Shown here: positions 25,101 through 37,123 of the stretch, piece after piece
Layout of the letters: each line of letters opens with the position of its first letter
How positions within the stretch are numbered: the stretch's first letter is position 1
Source: Sphagnum magellanicum
Lineage: Eukaryota; Streptophyta; Sphagnopsida; Sphagnales; Sphagnaceae
Reading direction: 5' to 3'
DNA: 64,000 nt
Assembly (NCBI GenBank): GCA_021904315.1
Contig: CM038917.1
Coordinates: forward strand, 10,028,041 to 10,092,040
Translations under genes and position numbers: made by a program
The notes under the pieces: generated by a model
Told to the model about the DNA's origin: nothing
What the model saw: the letters and a program-made list of their open reading frames with translations, nothing else
The model's database searches: none

Positions 25101-26585
25101 ATGGATAATAAGAACCCATGGAAATCACTTCCATTCTATTTGAAATGGCGTGTAAAAAAATATAAGGTGCAACTTATTTAAAAATAACAATTGAAATGTT
25201 TTACTTCAATGTAAATAAGGTGTTTATAATTCATTATGAGAATTTTTTTCAATATACCTAAATATTTCAAAATATACTAGGAATATACCATTATTTCAAA
25301 TATTTCAAATACCTTTTTACTTCATGTGCTTCCTTAAATATAGAAGGAATGATTTCCTTAAGAATAAGAACAACACATAAAGTTTGTCAAATAGTACATC
25401 AAGACATATTCATACATGTACGGGAATAAGAATTAAATCTCACAAAATGTTGATTGAAAAAAACAAACCATAGTTTATTGGGAAGCAAAATTGTGCTCAA
25501 AAGCATCGTAAAAATGAGACCAATTCATTAAAAGTATTATTAATGATACAAATGTTTTCAAGTTAATCAAATCCTACACATCCATGGCAATCATTGTTGT
25601 ACAGATTCTTTCATTACACACATAAAAGAATAATGTTAGTCTTGCATGAATGAAGCATTAAACAACATTATGAACTTATAGTTAGTTGGAAAAACAAAGG
25701 TTCCCACAAATATTAGTGCCATGAAATATCTTATTTCCATCAATTTTCACTAACAAATGCCAAATTGATGGTTGAATGATCAATTGTTACATTCCATGTA
25801 AAACCCATTAACAAGAGTTGTTAATGAAGCACCCGTTATTGAAATTTGTGCATGGAAGGCATGGGAGTTTGAAGCTAATTGTTAGTTGGTAACTAATTCC
25901 ATTAAATCATTTTCAACATAAAGTGATATGTTGCTTATTGAAATGTTTTAAACAAGTAAATCCCAAAGAAGGATGAACATCCAAATATGAAATATTTCAT
26001 AACACAACTTTTGGTTTGCATAATAATAGAAAAATCTTGTTGTTAACATCCACAACACTTGCAAAAGGGAGGTGTAGAAAAATGTTGATGCCATAAGTAC
26101 GCCAACTTGAATCACACATCCACACACATAAGAAAACAACAACATAGATTGGATTGTTTGACATCTTGAAATGGAAGAAAAAAATTTGAATGAAAAAAAA
26201 AGAAAAAAAGAAAACAACATGAATCAAAATGCACAATTTGAATGGCAAGGCCAATATTTTTACAAAACCAAAATACTCTACACATTCAACATAATGCAAA
26301 ACCCTTGAATAATAGAGGATGACCACATTGTATATCAAAACTTACATTAGAGACAATGAGCCTTCGTCTTGAATTGCCATGTGAGATTCCAACTATTTGT
26401 TTTTTATTCATCATGGCCATGCTATGATTGGTAGCAAGACGTGCTTGGAACCTCTTTCCAAGACCAAAGAAGGGGTAGGGAATGGAGAGCTTAAATGACA
26501 TAGAGGTAGATGAAAATGGTCGTGCACAACATCCCAAGAGCGATGAAGTCATATGCATTGCCACAACAATGGATGCCACTGTCAT
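22140..26585 (-). CDS. Chloroplast 2-Cys peroxiredoxin (BAS1 type)
   Basis: Seven exons on the minus strand: 26346-26585, 24517-24600, 24272-24353, 23275-23354, 22765-22890, 22418-22531 and 22140-22256. They give 280 residues with every junction GT-AG and every phase consistent. 2-Cys Prx reduces H2O2 and organic peroxides in the stroma, with electrons from NTRC or thioredoxin. Exon 1 (residues 1-80) is Ser/Arg-rich with few acidic residues and reads as a transit peptide. The mature part holds [12 protein letters not shown] with peroxidatic Cys133, GGLG (176-179) and the YF pair (276-277), the two features that make eukaryotic 2-Cys Prx sensitive to over-oxidation, and resolving Cys255. The resolving site reads EACPIDW where the usual plant form is EVCPAGW, and the N-terminal core reads [10 protein letters not shown] instead of PLVGNKAPDF. 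It may therefore be a diverged paralogue. Introns are AT-rich; the largest, 1.75 kb, follows the transit-peptide exon. The gene appears intact. Confidence 0.92.
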
Positions 26586-29500
26586 TGCCACAATTGCACC
26601 AAAACTCTCCCAAAAACCACTTTTATGACTCCTTGAATTTTATTGCTAGAGCTTCAACCTCTTATATTACAATACAAGATATTCATTCCTTCGTTCTCTA
26701 ATTCTCATAATAATCACACACAAAAAAAAACAAAACCATATATAACATAATAACATAATAAGACAAGCACATGTGCACCAAACAAAACCTAACATGAACA
26801 ATAAGGCATGTCAAAGAAATGGTTACTCTACCATGTCATAATTTGCACTACTTAAAGTGAACATTATGAATGCACACACATCCTCATTCCACTTGGAACC
26901 AATTGTAACATGTTAGTTCCAACCTATTGAGAAAAAGCTCATGAAACTACATATGTTCTCATTCAAACAAACAAACACATGTATGCATTTTGATGTGGTT
27001 GCTACATCTTTTCTCAAGAATTTTTTTGGGGATAATTTTGTTTCCCTTACATGCATTTGATGAATTTAACATTTTTTAAAGCAATTTTACTAGGCTCCTT
27101 GTACGGTCCAATGGTTATAAGCTTTTTTCCATTGTTGTTATAGGTGGTTTTTTGTTAACAAAATTTTTTTTGATATAATTTTGGCTATATTATATCTATA
27201 ATGTATTGAATTTTAATAATTTGTACACCAATTTGTTTATGTTTCATTTTACGAAGGAAGGTAAGATCTAAATTGATATTTTTTTAAGTGTCATAACCCA
27301 TTTTAATACATGGGCAACTTTGGCATTTGTGTGCTAACTTATTAATATAATTTTTAATTTTTAATTTATCACTTGAATTTTTAATTATTAATTTTTTGGC
27401 AAATAAGGAATATATTTAATATAAAACCACAAAATTTTCCAAAATTTTCTTATCTTCCTTTTGGTTAAATAGGTCACATTTAATATGTTTTAGTTGGACA
27501 AGGTCAAGGTTCGAATTTGGTTGCCTTCAATTGTTGCTATAATATTTTGATTAGATTTTTGAAAATTTTGACATATATTGTTGATTTTTTTCAAAGAAAA
27601 GGTTTTTTCTAAATGTTGGTATTCAATTTATTACATTTTTTTTTCATAGTGGCCAATTTTGGCATTTGAACTAGGTGAATCAAAACTTGAATTTACACAA
27701 ACCTTTGATCAAAATAGCCTTGAGATTTTTGTTTTCCAAGTATGACATGGCTAGCAACATTTTTTCTATTACTTAATTTTAAGAGATAATATTCAACTAT
27801 TGCAATTCCAATATGGCACAACCAATTTTTTTCATTGTGTTTAAGCTTTTGAATAGGACTTGTGTTAAAAAATCACATGCATTTTTTGTGTGTGGTGATT
27901 TGTGGAAAAAAAATCAATTTATAATTTTATAAATGGCTATCTTATTTGATCCATTTTTGGAGTTTCTTTGATATGATTGTCAACATTCGTGAAGGTTGTC
28001 TTGTAAAAATTTTGGGCTTTGTGTATCCAAGCAATATTATTTGTGAGATTTTGATTTATCAAAATATGTAATTCTCTCCTACAAATATGATTGTATACGT
28101 CACAAACTTTCATTAAATGTTTACAAATTTATAATTTTTTTACAATCAAACATCTATTACATGAATTTTGTCAAGATTAACAAGTAAAAAATGAGTTGGT
28201 AGGAGCCATTCTAGTTGTAATTAATGTTTTATTGACATGTTTATAAGTTTCATATTTAATATAATATTGAAAATGTATGTTTTATTTGTACCATGCCATT
28301 TCTAATATATCAATTTAACATTAAGATAAGTTTGAAAGTAATCCAAAAAATTTAATTACTTTTCAACACATTTTAAAGCCCATAACTAAATATTTTTGTG
28401 CTTGCAAATCAATGTGACACAATATAAAATGTGGTCATAGCATAGTTTAAACACAATTGTTTAGCATCTTCTCATGACTTTTCGACCAATCTTGTGTTGC
28501 CATTCATCTAGTTACGATTACAAAGTTTAGGGTCATCAATGGTTCCTATTACCCCATTTTTGCCCTAGTATGGACATAGCCTGGCAAGATATTTATACTC
28601 AAATTAGCATAATTGCAATGTGAATATGGTTTTTAGAGGTATTATGTTATAGGGAGGAAAAAAACACTCATCATTTTGTGAAGTACAATAATTGGTGTAC
28701 ATTGGTCAATTTGATGGTGATGTAAGTTGACCTTTATGATGTGATAGGGGGCATGGGCATTAAATAAACACATGGATGGTTTAAATGTGACTAGGATTTG
28801 TGTTAGCAATTTTTTTGGGATGATTATGCCTTAACCAAATGAAGTGGGATGAGATTGCCCTCATGAATGATTTATTGTGTTGATGGATGTATTAGCATAA
28901 AACACCAAGAGAGGGGGAGATTGGTGATCATGAACTTTAAAAGAACTGTACTTTGCTTCTTGATGTCTTTGTTATTTTCCTATGTTTTTGTTGTTTGCAT
29001 GTTATGGAATTTGGTGTGTTGTTCTTCATGGAATGTTGGTGCCTGGATCAGAAGTTGGTGGTGGAACACTACTTCTTAGATTTTTTTTGGTGTGTGATGA
29101 AGATGATGCGGAGTTGCTGAATAGAAGAAGGATGTGCTTGGTGGGGAGAGGAGATAAATACTTGACAACGACTAAAATTAAACATTCTGGTTTCTAAACT
29201 CAGATTCATCTCAATTTCATTTTGTTGTTTGGAAACTTTCAAGAGGAATGCCTGAAGCTTGTGATTTTAGCTAGGTCACTCATGTTTGCTTTAGGATTTT
29301 TGTTGTGTTGAAGTTGGTGAGCAAAACATTAGGAGTGAAGGTGTCAATAAAGTTTTTAGGATGGAAATGACGAGAAGTTCAAAGGGGTTATTTGGATTGG
29401 CTTGAGTGGGGTTCATATTCAAATTGAATGTGCTTGAAAATTATTTTAGGACATGGGAAAGAATGAATACCTAAATGTTTGGGAGCTCCGAATAAGTTTT

Positions 29501-32089
29501 ATGTAATGGGAAGTTCATGGGAAAATCTAAAAAGACCATTGTAGACACTACTTGTCCATATTTTTATCATTTCCAAACCAATATCTCTATTGGGATTTTG
29601 GGAAGACTATGTGCAAAATTTGTTTGTTGTTAGGATACCCTAGTATAAGCCCATGATAGTCCACAAAGAGAGGAAATTTGGAGCGAGTTGATCCGTCAAA
29701 GTCCATAAAATCATTTTGTCACTAAGTTATAAACACATGCAATGTTGCTACATTGGTTGTGTGTTTTCAAGGTTTGTTGTATTGATGCATTTAAACATTA
29801 TTATGTTGTGATCAACGTGCATATAGATTTGTATGCACCCCTTTCTTGGTGACAAAAGTCTTGGCCCCTTGGGAAATTACTTGTAAAACTCAATTTGTCC
29901 CATTTATCATACCATTAATGTTGTGCATGTATGCATTTGGAATCAAATTATCTTATTTTTGTTTTTTTATAATACCACTAAATTTACACTCTAATCATGT
30001 ATTTTGATGGAGGAATTTGGTTTTTTTTTCATTTGAAATCTTGGACTGAATCAAGGATAACAAGGGTGGATGATTAGTTTTGAACCATTTGAGTTCCATG
30101 TTGAATTATAATAAATGTGTTGTAATGTCATCAATTGTTATCCTTGCATGTAAATTTTTGTTCAAAAAGTCTAAACTAAAGTTGGAAGCTTGGTATTTGA
30201 TTACACACTTGACAAATGTTTGAAAAGTTCAAAAAGGTCTTAGATTTGTTCCATTTTTTGTAACTCACCTTTTTATTTCACATGTTTGTACCCCAAATTA
30301 TAATAAAAAATTAAAAAATAATAAAAAATAAATTATATATATATATATATATACTCCAAATAAATTACCACAAAATTATTGTTAAATGTTTAAGTCAAAT
30401 GCATCTTAAGGTTCAAGCCAACCTACATCATGTTTTAAATAACTATAATGTTCCTTTTTCATTAGATGACAAAACAATTTTTTAAAAGTACAAAATGGCC
30501 ACTCTATTTGTTTTAAACCCCTAGAACTCAAGGGAACACATTACAAACACAAAAAGACCTCACTTTTCATGGCTTTAGGAAGGTTCTAGAAATATGTATT
30601 TAAGAAAATCACAATAATCCATTGAACTCAGTTCATTTGTATCAATTCAACGGCTCAAATAACCTCACAATTCACTTTAGTGGCTAGTTACCTAGATCAT
30701 TTCTAGAAACTTTGAGATCTCCAAAAAACTATGAGATCTTTTTTTGATGGGCTTCAATTCACACATCCCATTAATTTTGCTCTCCCTATCCAAGCTTTCT
30801 TTACAAAAGATTAATCTTAAAACAACAAAATACTGTGGTTTCACACCTTAGTTTCATCACCAATTTCTTCAAAATGTTCCTTACAACCCCCAAACCCCTC
30901 ACACAACAATATTTCTCATTTCAAACACATACACAAAGTACACACCACCATGATTCCAAAATTTACAATAGATAGAAATTTTCCACCCACCACAAATGCC
31001 AAAGGGTTAACATCTATGCTATCTACTCATAGAAATCTAGCAACAAAAACAAACTTTGGACATCCCTTCTTGGGATTTCCTATCTTCTTTCTACCTTTAA
31101 CACTCTCCCTTGTTCACTCACTTTCTTTTTATTCATATATAACTAACTTAATTTTATTTTTTAAAGTGCCACCTTTAAGTTCCTCCACCCATTGCTACCA
31201 TCCTTGTTCCCTCACCCACTCCTTGTTAACCAAATGCAAGGAATGTAACATTTTCCCCTAGGGGAATACATTGCGTTTAAAATTTTACACTACTTGCATC
31301 AAACAAAATATTTTTTGGGGGTATTAAGATAAGGAACCATTTTTTTCCCACCCCATTACTACCTATTTTAATATGCACATATTTAAATCATTGTAAATTT
31401 AATTATAATTCTTAATTTGCATTAAATTTTGATACCTTATATTTATTTCAATTTCTAGTTTTACTATTTGATAAAGAAAAAGGGACACATGATAACTCCC
31501 ATTTTTCAAATGCATGAAAAAACCACAATGATAGAAATACAACCATTTGTTCCCCCAAAAACATAAATCATAGTTCATGTCAAACACTTGTAACAAATAT
31601 GATGCACTAAGCCATCAACTGAATTTAGAATAAAAATTGTAAATTTTTTATGAACATATGATTTACTTTTTAAAAAATTAGTTCACTTACTAGTATGAAT
31701 TCATTTACTAATTAATTAATTGAATTGAACCTATGAAGAATCAATACATAATTTTTAATACATATGCTATATATATATATATAAAATACCAAACATCAAT
31801 GCATACCTTATACCTTATATTAATTATAAACTTATTTTCAAAATAAACATAACCCTATTATAAAATGTGGCAACATCTTTGGGTACCATTTCCATTTTAT
31901 CAAATGTTAAATATATGAACACAATTTTTCTTTTCTTGTTCTTATTTCTAAAATCTTTTATGGTTCATCCAACACTTTTTCCTCTATCATCAAATTTGAT
32001 AGTTATGAAATAAATTGATTGGGATCTCATATAAATTTATTTGTAGGCTTACATTGAAAACATTATGTGAATTTTCTAGCTATGTGAAA
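26586..32089. other. Gene-poor AT-rich region
   Basis: The first few hundred bases hold the peroxiredoxin promoter and 5' UTR, which I could not delimit. The rest is AT-rich with no recognised gene. A (TA)n tract lies near 30337-30352 and a shorter one near 31771-31782. The stretch 28.8-29.5 kb is somewhat less AT-rich and has overlapping small open frames, one with a hydrophobic segment, but no family match and no splice-consistent extension. Confidence 0.45.
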
Positions 32090-33600
32090 AATTTAGTCCA
32101 TAAACCACCTTCCCAACCTTTTTAATTCCATATCCCCCACTTTGAATTCCCTAAAACTTTTATTTTGGTTAGCATAGTCCTTAGTTAGGGCTCTTTGCAT
32201 ACAATCTTTCATTGAATCTTGTTCAAATTGCATTGTTTTAATAATTTGGATAACAATTTCCATTTGAATGATGGAAACATGCCAAGATGTTGGTGTCAAG
32301 AAATGTACCTCATAAATATTTTCAAATGGATTCATCCCTACTTATTGAGGAATGAGGATTTTTATTTTATGCAAATTCAACTAGGTGAAGGTATTCTTCC
32401 CATGAATTTATCCTTTGGCCCACATAGATTTTTAATATATCCTCCAAGGTTTGGTTAGTTATATTTTTTTGGACATTAGTTTATAGATGATAGCCTATGC
32501 CAAGCCACAGTTTTGTTCCCAAAGTCTTGAATAACACAATCCAAAATGTATTGAAAAATTTTGGATCCTTATTTGAAATAATTTCTCAAGGTAGCCCATG
32601 CAACCTATTGATTTTTTAAATCAAAATTAGGGAAATTGTTCTTACAATAACAATTGATTTGATAAGGGATGAAGTGTGTTTGTTTTGTTAAGTAATCCAC
32701 CACTACAAATATGACACGATGAGCCCAATATTTGGTCCACAATGAAATTCATATTAATGGATTTCCACTTGGCTTTAGGGACTTCCAAAAGTTGAAGTAG
32801 TTTCAAGGTTTTGATTTTTTCTACCTTGGTTACTTGATGTTATAACATCTTTCAATGTTTTCATGAATGTTTTTTTCATCCCAAGCTAGATTTCTCTTTT
32901 TATACTTGTTAGGTATGCCTTTTGGAATCTTAGATGGCCAACAATAGGTATGTTGTGGTAATCATATAGGATCCTCCATCTATAATTTGATATGGTGGAA
33001 TACATAATCAATTGAAATTGTAATACAATAATTCATCTTTTAAAACATAAGTTAGATAATTACCCAACTCTTCTCCAACTCTTCACATCATGTGACAAAA
33101 CATTAAAAGGTGCATAGAAAATGGATCTTCTTTATATTTTCCTTCACATCACCAATTAGACCATTGATTTGGCATTTTCCCATTTTCTTCTAGATAAAAA
33201 TTAGTAACAACATTTTCTTTTCCTTTTACCTAATGTATTTCAAATAAAATTTGTTGTAAAAATTCCACCCATTTGCATTCTCTTCCACTCAAGATGGGTT
33301 TGCTGGTTAGGAATTTCAAATTTTCATGATTCGTTTCAATTTGGGAATTCCTACTTAGGAAGTAGTATGCCATATTTAAAGCATGCACAATCATTAACAA
33401 ATTTTTTTCATGGGTGGGATAGTTTTGTTCTATTAGATTCTTTTTTTTTTCATAGGCCACAACTTGACCTCTCTGCATAAAAACAATTCAAATGGCCATA
33501 TCACTAGCATTTATGCAAAGAACCATTTTTTCATTTTGTAGTCCATCAATTTTTAAATGAGGGTTTGGGCGAGGGGCTTTTTAGCCTAAAATTAAAACTT
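32090..33600 (-). mobile_element. Ty3/gypsy retrotransposon pol fossil
   Basis: Minus-strand reading matches, in order, the RNase H part (about 33230-33600, with QVVAYE, NYPTHEKNLL and the HALNMAYYFL region), the integrase zinc-binding and core regions (about 32400-33000) and the integrase C-terminal part (about 32090-32340, with the SPFE-like NPFENIYE and a KVGD element). RNase H before integrase is the Ty3/gypsy order. The copy is broken in many places. No LTRs, gag or clear reverse transcriptase were recognised around it. It looks old. Confidence 0.75.
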
Positions 33601-36268
33601 GCATCACATTTAAACATTCACAAAAATAAAAATTTCCCCTTTAAGTAATTAAGTCAATTCTAATGTCAACCTATAAATTCAAAAGATGTCTTGTATCAAT
33701 AAAGGTATCATGGACTACCATGTGGAGTGATAATGATATCACAAGAATATTATAATGAAGCTATACTCCTTTGGTCATTTTTTGATATTAGGACCAATAC
33801 CAATTTATATACAATATTCACCACTAAGGTTTAACATTAGATAATTTTAAGGTGGTGGTTGAAAAAAAAAAATGTTACAAAGGTGTCACTATTAGAATTG
33901 TGGAGAATTTGAATTCCCAACCTATGTTACATTATTCATTGCCTTGTTACTAGGCTAGCAAAGTAGTTAAATAAAATATGTGTTTTACAAGTGTATTTAT
34001 TCTTGTCAAAATTCCAACATATTCAAAATGGGACCACTAACCTTCCATTAACCTTATTTCAACAAATACTATTGAACTTCAATGGTGGGTATAATACCAT
34101 AGTTCCATCAATATATTCACCCAATCTTAGTTGGAACTTAAAAGCATATGTGAATTGAAATACTTAATTGATAGAGCAACTAACTAAAGCTTCACTAATT
34201 ACATTATACATGTTCATTTGGTTTGGAACTAACAATTGCAATTGCCACATTGATTTTGATTTCATAGTTTAAAAAAAGAAATATTCATTAAAAAAACAAT
34301 ATTCATATTGGAAGTTTCATAATTCATAATGTGAAAGGTTTTTACAACATGAAGCTATCACATTCATTGTAAATGTCAAGTGAACATTTACGATGAGTTG
34401 TTATAATTAGTGTTATGTGGTTTTCTCTTCCAAAAAAAAAATAATGAATAATTAATGGGCACATGCACCTTTAACCATTATAATCCTAACCAATAGTTTT
34501 GAAAAATCATAGAACTAATATTGAACATTTAATTGAGTTTTCAAAAATCAAAAAAACTATTTAGATTGTCAATTATTTTGTTAATTATTTTGTGAATACC
34601 ATTCATGGAAATACGAAAAAAAACTTGGAATCAAAGGCTTCCTAATTCTAACATTTGTTTTTGAAATAATAGGTTAAATTTGGGTCTAGGTGTTTGTTTT
34701 TTCAAATTTCAAGGATCCATTTGGGTTTAAGGGATTTGGTAGTTAACAAGTTTTGGAAGATGGTTTGAATGTTTGTTTTTTTGATATAAAATTGATTGAG
34801 TAGATGCCAGTTTTTAAAGATTCCATGATCAATTATTTTAAAACTACACAATGCACTACATAATTTCAAGAACCTAAAGTCTCACCATAACCACTCTCAA
34901 TGTTTTTCTTTCAATGGATTCATAAATCACAACTAATATTGAAAAGACAAAACCACAAACCCTTAAATGCTTGTTTAATTTCCAAATTAAACTTTGAAAA
35001 CATACATTTGAGTTTAGAACTTTCTCTTGTAGTGAACTCACACGTATAAAGAAACTACAAATGCCTATAGATGCACACACTTCAAATGTCAAAAATGTCA
35101 AGAAGATAGGCATGTAATAAATATTATATCGCTTCAAATGTCAAGGTGGGGACTATAAATGCTTTTAATAAGTTGTACATTGTACTTCCTTCAAAAATGA
35201 ACATTACAAAGATTTGGGAATTTTTCACATTCATTTTCATTTAAAAACTTAACATCAACATAGAGGGCTAATGATTAACTCTTGCATTATTGTGAGTCTA
35301 TAAAAATGTCCTAGTGCACCTTTTTACAAAATAATATATTAAGAGGTTTCAAAGCCTTTTGTTTTCACTTTTGTCAATTCTAAACCAGGATGTAATTATC
35401 ATTTATTATATTGCAAACTTCTTTGATTTCAAAAATTTTATTAATTTTTGTTTCAATTGTGTATTTGATATAAAAGGCCCATGTGGGCAAATTGATGATG
35501 TGAGGTTTCCAAGCCTTCCCTTGCTTCTTTAAAATTTTCAAATGCACCTCTTGCACAATAGCTTCATATTTGCCATGAGAACATCATTAAAATGGTGTTC
35601 TTGTTTTGCACTTTGACATTCATGATGTTATTGTTATTAACATATCTTGCCAAGCCCACATGGACATTATAAAAATCAAAAGTCACTAATGTTTGATTCA
35701 TGTGGCATGTTAACATTAACATTTGGAGTTGAAAACTTCACGAAAATGATAATAAGAAGTTGTGAGAAATTAAAAAAATGTCAGAAAGTGGCAAGGGGTT
35801 CATTAGAGTGGAGAGAAGCAAGCAAGTGGTGCCAACAAACAAGAAGATGAGAGACGAAATAAGTGAAAGGAAACTAGTCCAATTGGAGAATGACAATTTT
35901 AGAAGTTGCCTTGCAACTAGTCAAATTGGGAATTAACAACAACGAAAGCCAAGCCCCAAGAACAGGTCAACATGAAAAAAACTTGTGACAATTGCATACA
36001 ACATTTTCAAATTGGTGACATGAAGGAAAATACATATGAATGAAACCATCCAAAACTTGTATAGTGAGTTTCAAAAGAGGGAGACACAAAAAAATTTGTA
36101 GGTTGAAAATCTTAAAACTCTCTCCTTCATCTACGTCAAACTCATTTGAACATGCCATTCTTTGATAAAGGGGAAATTATTGGTGTAGAAAATCATCCCT
36201 TAAAGCATGATGTTCCAAAGCCACATTCAAGAGGAGATCCAAAGGGAAAAAAAGGTGCATTTTGTCAA
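33601..36268. other. Gene-poor spacer
   Basis: AT-rich, with no recognised gene. Around 35.7-36.2 kb there are charged, coiled-coil-like short translations on the plus strand (for example ERKLVQLENDNF) interrupted by stops. They could be a gene or transposon relic but match nothing I know. No terminal repeats were found. Confidence 0.4.
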
Positions 36269-36540
36269 TTGTTGATTCCTACTTTCTCCATCCCATTCAA
36301 ACGAAAGCTCAAAAAACCCTAAACTCTAGTACAAAAATTGTCTATCTTCAAAAATATACAAGCTCAATTTTTGACAAATAATCTTGACCAATTTTTGGTG
36401 TTGGTTGTTGATTCCTACTTTCTCCATCCCATTCAATCGAAAGCTCCAAAAACCCTACACTTGAGTACAAAAATTAGCTATTCTCAAAAATATACAAACT
36501 CGATTTTTCACAAATAACCTTCACCAATTTTTGGTTTCAG
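36269..36540 (+). repeat. Tandem duplication of a 136-bp unit
   Basis: Copy 1 (36269-36404) and copy 2 (36405-36540) both begin TTGTTGATTCCTACTTTCTC and run collinearly to ACCAATTTTTGGT with scattered substitutions. They lie 0.6 kb upstream of the bL9m start codon. The divergence points to an old but clearly tandem event. Confidence 0.85.
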
Positions 36541-36706
36541 GGCAAAAATGAGCTTGGGTACCAATATATATATATATTTGTCGAGATCAAATCAAAGGAG
36601 AGTACCACAAATCCAAGATTTAGTGGGTGGAGCAAGGGTTAGGGTCTTTTGCAAGTTCACCTTTGGCTATTATATGTGTATATAACTGGTCAAAGAACCG
36701 GTGGGG

Positions 36707-36717
36707 GTTTAGGGTTT
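36707..36717 (+). promoter_or_regulatory. Telo-box-like motif upstream of bL9m
   Basis: GTTTAGGGTTT contains TAGGGTTT, the reverse complement of the telo-box AAACCCTA found in many plant ribosomal-protein promoters. It lies about 410 bp upstream of the ATG. A second TTTAGGGTTT is inside intron 1 near 37308-37318. That the element works here is inference. Confidence 0.4.
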
Positions 36718-37123
36718 GGCCAGAGTCAAAGAACCGCCCAACACTGGTTATAACTTATAACCCAATGACACTCATGGTTTACCCCAGTTAGATTTACTGT
36801 TTGACACTTTTGGGGATTTAATCGGCCATTCTGGGGACTTAATAAGCCACCTTTGTGGACTATCTTTTAGGGTTCAGTTGCCTGTTCATTTCGATGCGTG
36901 CTTGCTTTCTCTCGGGAAATGTGCATGAGCTCCTGAAATTTCTCTTTCAAGCGCTTGAGGAATGCAATTCCTCTGTGTTTTCCAGCTTGTTTGCATTGCT
37001 GATCTAATGATAGTTTAAGTCGCGATCTTGTTCTTTACAGTTTTTTTTTTCTGCTGCAGTTTGGTTTCTGTTTGCAGCTACGGAATGTGCAAGTAAGGAA
37101 AGGAAGGGAAAGGGAGAGAACAT

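Noticed and set aside
28867-29197. Hydrophobic small open frames near 29 kb
   Set aside because: A Leu/Phe/Val-rich stretch alone is weak evidence in AT-rich DNA. No partner exons were found.
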